DNA from: Comamonas sp.
GTDB taxonomy: Bacteria > Pseudomonadota > Gammaproteobacteria > Burkholderiales > Burkholderiaceae_C
DNA: 64,000 nt
Direction of reading: 5' to 3'
Assembly: GCA_015478895.1 (NCBI GenBank)
Contig: JADMKK010000041.1
Location: forward strand, 62,001 to 126,000
Shown here piece after piece: positions 38,880 to 49,672 of the stretch. How positions within the stretch are numbered: the stretch's first letter is position 1; the number at the start of each line of letters is the position of its first letter. The notes below the pieces were generated by a model that was not told the DNA's origin, did no database searches, and saw only the letters and a list, made by a program, of their open reading frames with translations. A program made the position numbers and the translations under genes.

Positions 38880-38968
38880 CAAGAGCTGCATGCCTAGGTA
38901 AAACCTAGCTTTCGCAGCTCTTTAGTTTTGAAAGCTAGCATGCACAACGGCATGCCGCTCTCTTTTTT
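38880..38968. repeat. Long-type intergenic hairpin repeat (copy 4)
   Basis: AGAGCTGCATGCC at the left and GGCATGCCGCTCT at the right form the outer stem, followed by a T-run. The interior offers competing stems: GAGCTGC with GCAGCTC, CCTAG with CTAGG, and AGCTTTC with GAAAGCT. So this copy could switch between folds. It lies between purB and yaeQ, both minus. Confidence 0.75.
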
Positions 38969-38987
38969 AATGGCTGTATGCCCGCAC

Positions 38988-40730
<1,743 letters not shown>

Positions 40731-41930
40731 TCATAGGGCCAGCAATTTTTCCAAAGGTAGGCGAACACGCACATCTTTCTGTGCGACAGGACTGACAATT
40801 TTCCAGGTCGCCTGGGCCGTATCTCGGGGCAAGGGCTGACCGGTCGGCATGCCTTGGCGGTTGAGCAGCACCGCTACTTTTGGGGTTGCCGCGGACGCGC
40901 CACGCCGCACCACGACGCCGATTTCATCACTGGCAAGCTTGACCCAGGCACCTGGCGGATAAATCCCCAAGGCTTTGACCAAAGCGGCGCCTGCCTCGTC
41001 GACCGATTTGGTTTCGTCGTAATAGCTCGCCTGCATGGCGGACGTCACCGACATGGGACTGCGGTTGGAGCGTGGCGCGATGCGCGCACCAAAAATGTCC
41101 GCTCTCTGAATCAAGCGCGCCATCTGCTCGCCCAAGGTTTTTTCAGCCAGCTTGCCCGGCGCGCGGTGGTGGTGGCCCTTGATGGCATCCAGCCACAGCG
41201 GATCGGTAATACCCAAGGATTGCAGGATGCGCACCGAACGCATGGAGTGGCTGTCCACTTCCTGGGCCTGAACTGCACTCAAAGGCAGGCTTTGCTGTGC
41301 CAGCTCATCTTGCAGCTGCGCCATGCCAATGTTCATGCTCAACGCCGCACGCCCCAAGGGTCGCACCCGGTTTTCAGGCCAGCGCAGGGTTTCGCGTGCT
41401 GCCGTCATGCACACTACACAGACCAGCATGGCGTGAGTGGCGCTGTAGTAGCGGGTTTCCTCGGCAGACATCTGCAGCAATGCCAGCAGCGCGCCGTCTG
41501 TATTTTTCTGTGTGTACAGATCCAGGTTGTTGAACACGTCGTCAAAGCGCAGTGAAAAATCACTGGCACTCGGGTAGCGCAGGAGTTGCGTCAACCGGCT
41601 TTGCCATTCCAGCCATGGTGGCATGCCGCTGTCGGCCGAGGCATCCGCGGCGGCCCCGCTCGACTGCATGGTCATATTGGCAATCTGGCCCAGTGGCTTG
41701 TCAGACATCAACATGGACTGCAGTTGCCCCAAGAAAGCCCGATAGCTGTCGCCGGACTCATCCGTGTCAACAAACAAGCTCTGTCCGCGCACCAGCAGCA
41801 CACGCAAGTCTTCCGCTGAGCGAATCACAAATCCTTTGCCAGCCAACAGCGTGCCTCCCGCGCCACGCAGTGCGAAAGGAATAGGTTGCCCAAATGGAAT
41901 CGTTTCGAGGTTCAGTTCAACAAGTTTCAT
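40731..41930 (-). CDS. HD-GYP-like protein with degenerate HD motif
   Basis: A 399-aa protein with an N-terminal segment (about 1-60) unlike anything I can name. A helical region at about 105-265 is arranged like an HD-GYP or HD phosphohydrolase. The expected catalytic HD pair is replaced: AALSMNIGM (195-203) stands where LLHDIGK would be. A later GHHHRAPG (about 252-259) stands where the HHERxDG element would be. It is therefore probably an inactive or altered signalling protein rather than a cyclic di-GMP phosphodiesterase. The C-terminal part (AWVKLASDEIGVVVRRG) is conserved in HD-GYP relatives. The ATG at 41930 follows GAAGAAG. Confidence 0.7.
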   Translation of the reverse strand: MKLVELNLETIPFGQPIPFALRGAGGTLLAGKGFVIRSAEDLRVLLVRGQSLFVDTDESGDSYRAFLGQLQSMLMSDKPLGQIANMTMQSSGAAADASADSGMPPWLEWQSRLTQLLRYPSASDFSLRFDDVFNNLDLYTQKNTDGALLALLQMSAEETRYYSATHAMLVCVVCMTAARETLRWPENRVRPLGRAALSMNIGMAQLQDELAQQSLPLSAVQAQEVDSHSMRSVRILQSLGITDPLWLDAIKGHHHRAPGKLAEKTLGEQMARLIQRADIFGARIAPRSNRSPMSVTSAMQASYYDETKSVDEAGAALVKALGIYPPGAWVKLASDEIGVVVRRGASAATPKVAVLLNRQGMPTGQPLPRDTAQATWKIVSPVAQKDVRVRLPLEKLLAL

Positions 41931-42021
41931 GGCTTCTTCACGCAAGTATCGAACATATTTTTACACTTCCACGTGCAAGATTGACCGAGTTTGTCCTATG
42001 GAAGGCAAGGAAAGATAGTTT

Positions 42022-42041
42022 CAACCCGCTATTACGGGTTA
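42022..42041 (-). terminator. Weak hairpin at the glnE stop codon
   Basis: AACCCG and CGGGTT (within 42023-42040) form a short stem that includes the glnE stop codon. There is no T-run, so termination here would be weak. Confidence 0.3.
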
Positions 42042-44780
42042 GCCCCCGGAAAATACGGCGCGCCATAAGGCCAGCACCGCCTCTCGATGTCCTGTAATCA
42101 GACTCGGTGGCACCAAGCCTGCACCTTCGTTCAGACGTGACTGGTGCTGAATACGGCGCAGTTCACGGTAGGCGGATGCAGCTGCCCGACCAACGCCAGC
42201 AGGAAGCAAACCCACGGCTTCTGCGCGTTGCAGCAAGGCGATATTGCCCACATTCCCCAGTAGTTCAGGGTGTTGCGCGGAGTGCGAGAGCACCAAGTGC
42301 TGCACCGCAAACTCTGCATCCACCATCCCGCCTTGGCCGTGTTTGACATCAAACAGTTCACTGCGAACAGGATGCGCACTGCGCACACGTTCGCGCATGG
42401 TGACAATCTCTTCCTTGAGCGACTGCACATTACGTGGGGCCGAGATAACGGCTTCGCGCACCGCGTCAAAACGTTGACGCAGATCCTCGCTGCCCAGCAC
42501 AAAGCGCGCACGCGTCATGGCCTGGTGCTCCCAAGTCCATGCGGTATTGCTGCCACGCTGCTGCTGGTAGTCCGCATACGACTGAAAACTCGACACCAGC
42601 AGGCCTGAACTGCCATTGGGGCGCAGCGCGGTGTCGATTTCAAACAAATCACCTTCACCAGTTTTCACCGTCAGCCAGTTGATCAGCTTGCGCACCCAGG
42701 CGGTATAGATTTCGGGAGCGTTTTCATCTGCGTCGTCAAAGATAAAGACGATGTCCAGATCACTGCCGTAGCCCAGTTCCTTGCCGCCCAATTTGCCATA
42801 ACCGATGATGCCGAAATTGGGCTCCTCACAGTGGCGCTGCTTCAGGCGCTTCCAGCACCACTGTGCAGTCACGCGCAACACACTGTCGGCCAAGGCACTT
42901 AAGTCATCGGCTACTTGCTCGACCGTAATGGCACCTTCTAAATCACGCGCCAAGGTACGAAAGGTTTCTGCATGGTGGGCGCGGCGCAACAGGTTCAGCA
43001 GGTTCTCGTCATCATCTTCGCCAGTGCTCTCCAAAGCAGCAAGGCGCAATGCCATTTCCTGCTCAAAATCCTGGGCATTGAAACGGTCGTGAAACAGTTG
43101 ATCGCTGGCCAGTTCATCAATGACGCCAGGGTGTTGCAGCAAGTAGCGAGCAGGCCATTTGGCCGCCCCCAACAAGTGCAAAAGACGCTCATGCACCGAA
43201 GGGCGCTCCAGCAAGAGCGCCAGATAGCTCTCTCTGCGCAGCAAAGGCTCCAGCCAGTTGATAAAACGAATGGCAGCCTCGTTATCCAGCTTGCCTTGTT
43301 CCACCCATTGCGCCGTATGCTGCACCAGCCTGAAAAGGCGGGCGCGGGCTTCGTCGCGCAGGCCGCGCACTTTCACGTTGTCTCGCCACTCCGCCACACG
43401 CTGGGCCAGCACGGGGGGTAATTGTTCGATCAGGGTTTCCAGCTCCGGCGCTGGGGCAGCAGCCTTGCCAGCGCGAGGCCCGGCACAAAGGCCTCCCTGG
43501 CATTGCGCAGCCTGACTGCCCCCCAGCAAAATATCAAATTCCTGAGCGACCAGCTCACGGTGCGCATCCAGCTGATGCAGAAAAGCACACACACTGGTGT
43601 AGCCCATGGTGCGCGCAATCCACTCCAGATCATCGTCGCGCGTGGGCAAGACATGGGTTTGCTGATCGTCCAGATACTGAATGCGGTGCTCTACGTTGCG
43701 CAAAAAGGTATAGGCCTGCGCCAGTTGCTCTGCGGTTTGTGCCGGCATGAGGTTGGCACGTGACAAGCGCTGCAGCGCTTCCAGCGTGGGGCGGCAGCGC
43801 AACTCTGGAAACTGCCCACCCCGCACGACCTGCAGCAATTGCACGGTAAATTCAATTTCACGAATACCGCCGCGCGACAATTTGACGTCGTTTGCCCGTT
43901 CTGGATGGCCTGCACTGCGCCGCGCTGCATGCTCGCGGATCTGCCGGTGCAGACTGCGCAGCGCATCAAACACGTTGTAGTCCAGATAACGGCGAAAGAC
44001 GAAGGGCAGTACCACACCGCGCAAGCTTTGCACATTCGGCGCCTGGATTTCTGCGCTGGGAGCCACCACACGGCTTTTGAGCCACGCAAAACGCTCCCAT
44101 TCCCTGCCATGCACTTGCAGATAGTCTTCCAGCGCCGACAGCGAGATGGCAGCGGGGCCAGAGTTGCCATGCGGGCGCAGCGCCAAATCCACGCGAAAGA
44201 CGAAGCCGTGCTCCGTGGTGTCACCAATGAGGTTGTAGATGGCTTTGACCGCTTTGCCAAAGTATTCGTGGTGCGAAATTTTGCCGCGTCCATTCACCTG
44301 ACCAGGCGTTTCTCCATCATGCTCGTACACATAGATCAGGTCTATGTCACTGGAAACATTAAGTTCACGGGCGCCCAGCTTGCCCATGCCAATGATCCAC
44401 AGCGGTACGGGCTGGCCATCGGGGCCCAAGGGAGTGCCATGGCGCTCATCCAGGGACTGGCGCACGTCCAGGCACGCTCGATCCAATGCCAGCTCTGCCA
44501 GTTCCGTGACACTGCGCGTCACCGTTGCCAAGTCGATGGCCTGGGCACAGTCCAGCGTCATCAGGCGCTCTATCACCAGCTGACGCAGCACACGCAATGC
44601 GGCCGACAGGTCAAGACCTTGGGCCTGCAGACGGGTGAGCGCCTGCTCCATACTGGCACGCTCTGGGGCCCCCGGAGGCAAGGCTTGCATCACATCAGCG
44701 TAACGCCGATGCAGGCGTTGCCAGAAACGCGAATAGGCCGCGGCGGGGCTGTGAATCTCAAGATGGTCTGCGATCTGCAT
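42039..44780 (-). CDS. glnE: Glutamine synthetase adenylyltransferase/adenylyl-removing enzyme
   Basis: Bifunctional regulator that adenylylates and de-adenylylates glutamine synthetase under control of PII. The 913-aa product has two nucleotidyltransferase domains. The N-terminal adenylyl-removing half has GMGKLGARELNVSSDIDL and the C-terminal adenylyl-transferring half has GYGKLGGKELGYGSDLDI, each with the G-x(n)-DxD site. LRPHGNSGP and LRPNGSSG follow the two respectively. The ATG at 44780 (MQIADHLEIHSP) is chosen; in-frame TTG and GTG codons further up cannot be excluded. The gene is divergent from yhdP. Confidence 0.94.
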   Translation of the reverse strand: MQIADHLEIHSPAAAYSRFWQRLHRRYADVMQALPPGAPERASMEQALTRLQAQGLDLSAALRVLRQLVIERLMTLDCAQAIDLATVTRSVTELAELALDRACLDVRQSLDERHGTPLGPDGQPVPLWIIGMGKLGARELNVSSDIDLIYVYEHDGETPGQVNGRGKISHHEYFGKAVKAIYNLIGDTTEHGFVFRVDLALRPHGNSGPAAISLSALEDYLQVHGREWERFAWLKSRVVAPSAEIQAPNVQSLRGVVLPFVFRRYLDYNVFDALRSLHRQIREHAARRSAGHPERANDVKLSRGGIREIEFTVQLLQVVRGGQFPELRCRPTLEALQRLSRANLMPAQTAEQLAQAYTFLRNVEHRIQYLDDQQTHVLPTRDDDLEWIARTMGYTSVCAFLHQLDAHRELVAQEFDILLGGSQAAQCQGGLCAGPRAGKAAAPAPELETLIEQLPPVLAQRVAEWRDNVKVRGLRDEARARLFRLVQHTAQWVEQGKLDNEAAIRFINWLEPLLRRESYLALLLERPSVHERLLHLLGAAKWPARYLLQHPGVIDELASDQLFHDRFNAQDFEQEMALRLAALESTGEDDDENLLNLLRRAHHAETFRTLARDLEGAITVEQVADDLSALADSVLRVTAQWCWKRLKQRHCEEPNFGIIGYGKLGGKELGYGSDLDIVFIFDDADENAPEIYTAWVRKLINWLTVKTGEGDLFEIDTALRPNGSSGLLVSSFQSYADYQQQRGSNTAWTWEHQAMTRARFVLGSEDLRQRFDAVREAVISAPRNVQSLKEEIVTMRERVRSAHPVRSELFDVKHGQGGMVDAEFAVQHLVLSHSAQHPELLGNVGNIALLQRAEAVGLLPAGVGRAAASAYRELRRIQHQSRLNEGAGLVPPSLITGHREAVLALWRAVFSGG

Positions 44781-44876
44781 GCTTGGCACTGGTTGGCGCA
44801 AGCTCACTCGCCGCCGGAGGCCCGAACCCTTGGTGTCATGCACCAAAGGGCAGGCGGGCGATAATTCCAGTCGCTT

Positions 44877-47800
44877 GTGAACCCACGAATGATCGATCAG
44901 AACCCCCTACCCTCACGTCAGTTGCGCATCATGGCCCGCATTGCCCGCTGGTGTTTGGGTCTGGTTGCGGCATGCTGGCTACTGATCATCGCTGTGGCAG
45001 TGGTTCTCCACGGTTTCATTGTGCCGCGAATCGGCGACTGGCGCGGCGATGTGGAGCGCTTGGCAAGTCAGGCCGTAGGTGCTCCGGTGCGCATCGGCGC
45101 GATTTCAGCGCATTCGGAAGGTATCTTTCCTACCGTCGAGCTTGTGCAGGTCGCCATATTGGATGAAAAAGGGCTCCCAGTCTTACAGCTGCCTAGGGTG
45201 GTAGCTACCATTTCTGCACGCTCCGTATTGCGCATGGGGCTGGAGCAGTTGTACATCGATGCCCCCGTGCTGGATGTGCAGCGGCTTCACGATGGCCGCT
45301 GGCAAGTGGCGGGTCTGGATGTCGGGCAAGGTGGCGGCTCTGACAACGCCGCCGTGAACTGGTTGCTCGATCAGCCCGAGCTGGCACTGCGCCACGGCGT
45401 GCTGCATTTCACCGACGCACTGCATGCCCTGCCGCTGCAGTCGTTTCAGGATGTCCATATCGTGCTGCGGCGCGGTGCATGGCAACACGCCCTGCGCATG
45501 GATGCCACCCCGGCCAGAGACCCGAGCCAGCGCCTGCAGGTGATGGGGGAATTTCGCCATCCTTTACTGCCCTCTTCCCAACCGCTTTGGCAGCGGTGGA
45601 CAGGGCAGTGGTATGTGGAAACCCAGCTCAACCAATTGCCCAAGCTGCCGTGGCCCAGCCAATGGGGTGTGGCAAGTGCCCAGGCCTCTGGCTCCTTGCG
45701 CGCATGGGTCGATATTGAGCGCGGTCAGCTGGCCAGCGTGACCACGGATATGGCACTGGCCACTGCCCACGTGATCTGGCGCGACGTTAGCTTGCCGGCC
45801 TTCACGGTCCGCGAATTACAGGGCCGCTTGGCAATGCAATCCAGTGCAGAAAGGTGGACAGTCAACGGACAGCACTTCAGTTTCCTGCAGGCCGATGGTG
45901 CGCACTGGCCCAGCAGCAATTGGTCAGTCAAGGTGCAGGCGCAGCGTGGACAGCCCACAAGTACCCAACTGGCCTGGGACTATGCTGACCTGGGTATGGC
46001 AAGTGCCCTTGCACAAGCTTTGCCGCTGCCGCCTTCAGTGATGAAACCGCTGGCCTTGTGGCAGCCGCAGGGCACTTTGCGCAATTTTCAGCTGCAGTGG
46101 TCTGGTGACCGCTATGCCGCCAAGGGCGATGTCAGAGAGCTAACGCTTCAGGCGCAAGCGAAGGAGTCTGCTATTGGTACGCCCGGTTTTCAGGGAATGG
46201 GCGCTACGTTTGAACTCAATGAGCAAGGCGGCCAGGCGCAACTGTCCATGCGCAATGCGGCACTCACTTTTCCAGGGGTGTTTGAAGAGCCTGAAATACC
46301 CATGGATCGCTTGCAGGCGCAACTGCGCTGGCAAGTTAAGGACGGCCATTGGCGAGTGCAAGTTCCAGAAGCCACATTTGCCAATGCCGATGCGCAAGGG
46401 CAACTGTCTGCCACTTGGGACATGGGGGTGCAGCCCGCAGAGCGCCTGCCTGGTGTCTTGCAGCTCCAAGGCGTACTGGAGCGCGCCAACGGCGCAAGGG
46501 TGCACCGTTACTTGCCGCTGGAGTTACCCGCCAGCGCCCGCCACTATGTGCGCGACAGCGTGATCCAGGGCCATGCCGAGAATGTGCGCTTTGAGGTGCG
46601 CGGTCATTTGCAGGACATGCCGTTTTCACAGCCGGGGTCTGGCCGTTTTTACATTGATGCGCCCCTGCGCGATGTGACGTATGACTTCTTACCAGCGAGT
46701 TTGCGCACCGCAGATCAAACCGCTTGGCCAGCATTGAGTAACCTGTCAGGCCGCCTGATTTTTGAGGGCCGCTCCATGGAAGTCCAGCGCGCCAGCACGG
46801 GGTTTGCAGGGCATCCGTTATTGCGCATGGCGTTAGTCAACGCTCGCATTGCCGATCTTAGCGCGCCGCATATCCACATTCACGCAGCCGGACAGGGGCG
46901 CTTACAACCGATGCTGGACTTTGTCCGCCAGTCGCCCTTGTCCACCATCACTCAACAAGCCCTGGATACAGCACAAGCGCAGGGCAATGCCAGCCTGGAT
47001 TTCGATCTTCGGTTACCCATTGCAAAAATTGATGCTCTGCAAGTTCAAGGCAGTGTGGGGCTGCACGACAACGGATTGCGCCTCAGCGCAGACTTGCCGC
47101 AGTTGCAAAAACTCCAAGGCCAAGTGCGCTTTAGCGACCAAGGTTTTAGCTTGCAGGGCGTGCAAGCCTACGCTTTAGGTGGCTCGCTGACGGTACAAGG
47201 CGGTATGAAATCTGCCCAGTCCGGGGTGCGCATTCGAGCCCGTGGTCAGGCCACCGCCCAAGGGTTACAGGCCGAGCGCAGCCTGCCTCTCGTTTCAGAA
47301 CTGGCCCGCTTTGGCGAAGGTCAGGCGGCTTACGAGATTGATGTGGCCAGCCAGCGCGGGCAGCAAGCGATTGTGGTGCGCTCTGACTTACGGGGCATGG
47401 CTTTCAACATGCCGGCACCGCTGAACAAGACCGCCGAGCAAGCCTTGCCCTTGAGCGTGGCACAAACGCTGTTTGACAAAGGGCTGCAGGAGCTGCGGGT
47501 GGATGTGGCTGATCGTGGGCACGTCACGTATTTACAGGATGTATCGGTTCAACCTTCCCAAGTCATTACGGGCCGGATCGTGGTCGGAAAAGAGGACGCT
47601 GGCGCACCTGCCGATACGGGGCAAGGTGTTTCTGCCTCGGTACAGCTGCCGCAGCTCGATGCGGATGCCTGGCTGGAACTGCTGGAAACGCAGGACGCAA
47701 GTGGAGCGGTATCGGCACAGGCCCAGGCATTTTTGCCCCAGCACCTGTATGTGCAGATTGACGAACTTATGCTGCGCCAGCGCCAGATCCGACAGGTGCA

Positions 47801-48857
47801 AGCCCGGGTGGTGCAGGCCAATGGCGGCTGGCATGGTCAATTGAATGCACAGCAATTTGGCGGTTATGTGGAGTACCAGCCGCCCAGCACACGCCATGTT
47901 TCTGGGCGCTTGTTTGCGCGGCTTGAGCACTTGTCCTTGCCCAAGGCAGAAGCCCAGCGCATGAATGAGGCAACGCAGACCGAGGCTGACCCCGACAGCC
48001 TGCCAGCGCTGGATATTCAAGTGGATGCCCTGACGATTTCCGACAAGGCCTTGGGACGACTGGACCTACAGGCCCACAACCGCGCAGGTGAGCATGGCCG
48101 CGAATGGGTCCTGGAGCAATTTGATCTGACCACCCCAGAAGCGCGCTGGAAGGCCAACGGTGTGTGGGGAGGCACAGGGCGCGGCCAGCCTCGCTCTACC
48201 GCACTGAGCTTTATGCTGGAAATGGACAATGCCGGCTTGCTGCTGGAACGTTTTGGCACGCCCGGTGTCATTCGCAATGGAGAAGGCAAACTGACCGGTC
48301 ACCTCGGTTGGCAGGGGGCGCCCATCGCTCCGCACTGGCACAGCATGCAAGGCGGTGTACACATGGAAGTGGGCAAAGGCCAATTTCTGAAAGTAGAACC
48401 CGGCATGGGCAAGCTGCTGAGTGTGCTGAGCTTGCAGTCGCTGACACGCCGGATTAACCTGGATTTCCGGGATGTGTTTAGCCAAGGATTTGCCTTTGAC
48501 TTCATTCGGGGCGATGTTACCGTCACGCAGGGCGTCGCACGCACCAACAACCTGCAGATGAAGGGACTGAATGCTGCTGCGCTGATGGAAGGACAAGCCA
48601 GTCTGGTGCAAGAGACCCAAGACTTGCGCGTGGTGGTGGTGCCAGAAATTAATGCCATGACGGCCTCCCTGGCAGCCACGGCTATCAACCCTGTCATTGG
48701 TCTGGGTAGCTTTTTGGCGCAAATGCTGTTCCGTGCACCGCTCATGGAAGCGGCTACCCGCACTTTCCATGTGCATGGATCATGGGCAGACCCTGTGGTG
48801 GAGCCCCTGCAGCGCAACGCCACACCACCCCCTGATGAAAGAAGAGGCAAACCATGA
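44877..48857 (+). CDS. yhdP: YhdP-family AsmA-like protein
   Basis: A 1326-aa envelope protein with one N-terminal transmembrane helix (about 28-48) and a very long periplasmic beta-rich part ending in the conserved AsmA/DUF3971 block (FRDVFSQGFAFDFIRGDVTV, NPVIGLGSFLAQMLFRAPL). YhdP, with TamB and YdbH, is known in E. coli to move phospholipids between the inner and outer membranes. The GTG at 44877 is the first start; ATG at 44889 or 44931 would also keep the helix. The stop overlaps the nitrilase start by four bases (ATGA), so the two are translationally coupled. Confidence 0.9.
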   Translation: MNPRMIDQNPLPSRQLRIMARIARWCLGLVAACWLLIIAVAVVLHGFIVPRIGDWRGDVERLASQAVGAPVRIGAISAHSEGIFPTVELVQVAILDEKGLPVLQLPRVVATISARSVLRMGLEQLYIDAPVLDVQRLHDGRWQVAGLDVGQGGGSDNAAVNWLLDQPELALRHGVLHFTDALHALPLQSFQDVHIVLRRGAWQHALRMDATPARDPSQRLQVMGEFRHPLLPSSQPLWQRWTGQWYVETQLNQLPKLPWPSQWGVASAQASGSLRAWVDIERGQLASVTTDMALATAHVIWRDVSLPAFTVRELQGRLAMQSSAERWTVNGQHFSFLQADGAHWPSSNWSVKVQAQRGQPTSTQLAWDYADLGMASALAQALPLPPSVMKPLALWQPQGTLRNFQLQWSGDRYAAKGDVRELTLQAQAKESAIGTPGFQGMGATFELNEQGGQAQLSMRNAALTFPGVFEEPEIPMDRLQAQLRWQVKDGHWRVQVPEATFANADAQGQLSATWDMGVQPAERLPGVLQLQGVLERANGARVHRYLPLELPASARHYVRDSVIQGHAENVRFEVRGHLQDMPFSQPGSGRFYIDAPLRDVTYDFLPASLRTADQTAWPALSNLSGRLIFEGRSMEVQRASTGFAGHPLLRMALVNARIADLSAPHIHIHAAGQGRLQPMLDFVRQSPLSTITQQALDTAQAQGNASLDFDLRLPIAKIDALQVQGSVGLHDNGLRLSADLPQLQKLQGQVRFSDQGFSLQGVQAYALGGSLTVQGGMKSAQSGVRIRARGQATAQGLQAERSLPLVSELARFGEGQAAYEIDVASQRGQQAIVVRSDLRGMAFNMPAPLNKTAEQALPLSVAQTLFDKGLQELRVDVADRGHVTYLQDVSVQPSQVITGRIVVGKEDAGAPADTGQGVSASVQLPQLDADAWLELLETQDASGAVSAQAQAFLPQHLYVQIDELMLRQRQIRQVQARVVQANGGWHGQLNAQQFGGYVEYQPPSTRHVSGRLFARLEHLSLPKAEAQRMNEATQTEADPDSLPALDIQVDALTISDKALGRLDLQAHNRAGEHGREWVLEQFDLTTPEARWKANGVWGGTGRGQPRSTALSFMLEMDNAGLLLERFGTPGVIRNGEGKLTGHLGWQGAPIAPHWHSMQGGVHMEVGKGQFLKVEPGMGKLLSVLSLQSLTRRINLDFRDVFSQGFAFDFIRGDVTVTQGVARTNNLQMKGLNAAALMEGQASLVQETQDLRVVVVPEINAMTASLAATAINPVIGLGSFLAQMLFRAPLMEAATRTFHVHGSWADPVVEPLQRNATPPPDERRGKP

Positions 48858-49672
48858 AAGTTGCGGTCTTGCAAATGGTCTCCACGCCCGACGTAGCGGC
48901 GAACTTGGAAGCAGCCCAGTACCTGGTCGCACAGGCGGCGCAGCAAGGGGCGCAACTGGTGGTGTTGCCAGAATACTTTTGCGGCATGGGGATGCACGAT
49001 ACCGACAAACTAAGCTGGTGCGAGACCTTCGGCGACGGGCCGATTCAACAAGCTCTGGCACGCTGGGCGGCGGCACATGCCGTGTGGCTGATTGGCGGCA
49101 CCGTCCCTCTGAAAGCTCAGAGACCGGATCGTGTCCGCAACACCAGTTTGCTGTTCAGTCCCGAAGGCAGCTTGGTGGCACATTACGACAAGATTCATTT
49201 ATTTCGCTTCAGCACGGAGCATGAGCATTACGACGAATCCATCGTCATTGAGGCCGGGCATGTGCCCGTCGTGGTGCCCATTACCGACCGTGACGGTGGC
49301 GCCTGGAAGCTTGGCATGAGTATCTGCTATGACCTGCGCTTTCCAGAGTTGTACCGCCTGCACGCGGTACAGGGCGCGGATATTTTGTTGGCCCCTTCTG
49401 CTTTCACCCACACCACCGGCCAAGCGCACTGGGAGGTACTGCTGCGCGCACGGGCTATTGAAAATCAGTGCTGGATGTTGGCCGCCGCACAAGGCGGGCA
49501 CCACACCAATGGCCGTCTTACATGGGGGCACAGCATGGTAGTGGACCCTTGGGGCCAAGTTTTGGCGCAATGCACGCAGCAAGGCCCAGGCATGGCTTGC
49601 GCGGTGTTAGATTTGGCGTTTTTACGGCAAGTGCGTAGCCGCTTGCCTGCTTTGGAACATCGCGTGCTGTGA
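48854..49672 (+). CDS. Nitrilase-superfamily amidase (deaminated-glutathione amidase-like)
   Basis: A 272-aa cytosolic carbon-nitrogen hydrolase with the complete Glu-Lys-Cys triad: Glu40 in VVLPEYF, Lys113 in HYDKIHLF and Cys158 in SICYDLRFPELYR. The sequence is closest in pattern to Nit1/YbeM enzymes, which hydrolyse deaminated glutathione as metabolite repair. It overlaps yhdP by four bases upstream, and its stop overlaps the GTG start of the histidine kinase downstream. It is thus the middle of a tightly packed run. Confidence 0.88.
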   Translation: MKVAVLQMVSTPDVAANLEAAQYLVAQAAQQGAQLVVLPEYFCGMGMHDTDKLSWCETFGDGPIQQALARWAAAHAVWLIGGTVPLKAQRPDRVRNTSLLFSPEGSLVAHYDKIHLFRFSTEHEHYDESIVIEAGHVPVVVPITDRDGGAWKLGMSICYDLRFPELYRLHAVQGADILLAPSAFTHTTGQAHWEVLLRARAIENQCWMLAAAQGGHHTNGRLTWGHSMVVDPWGQVLAQCTQQGPGMACAVLDLAFLRQVRSRLPALEHRVL

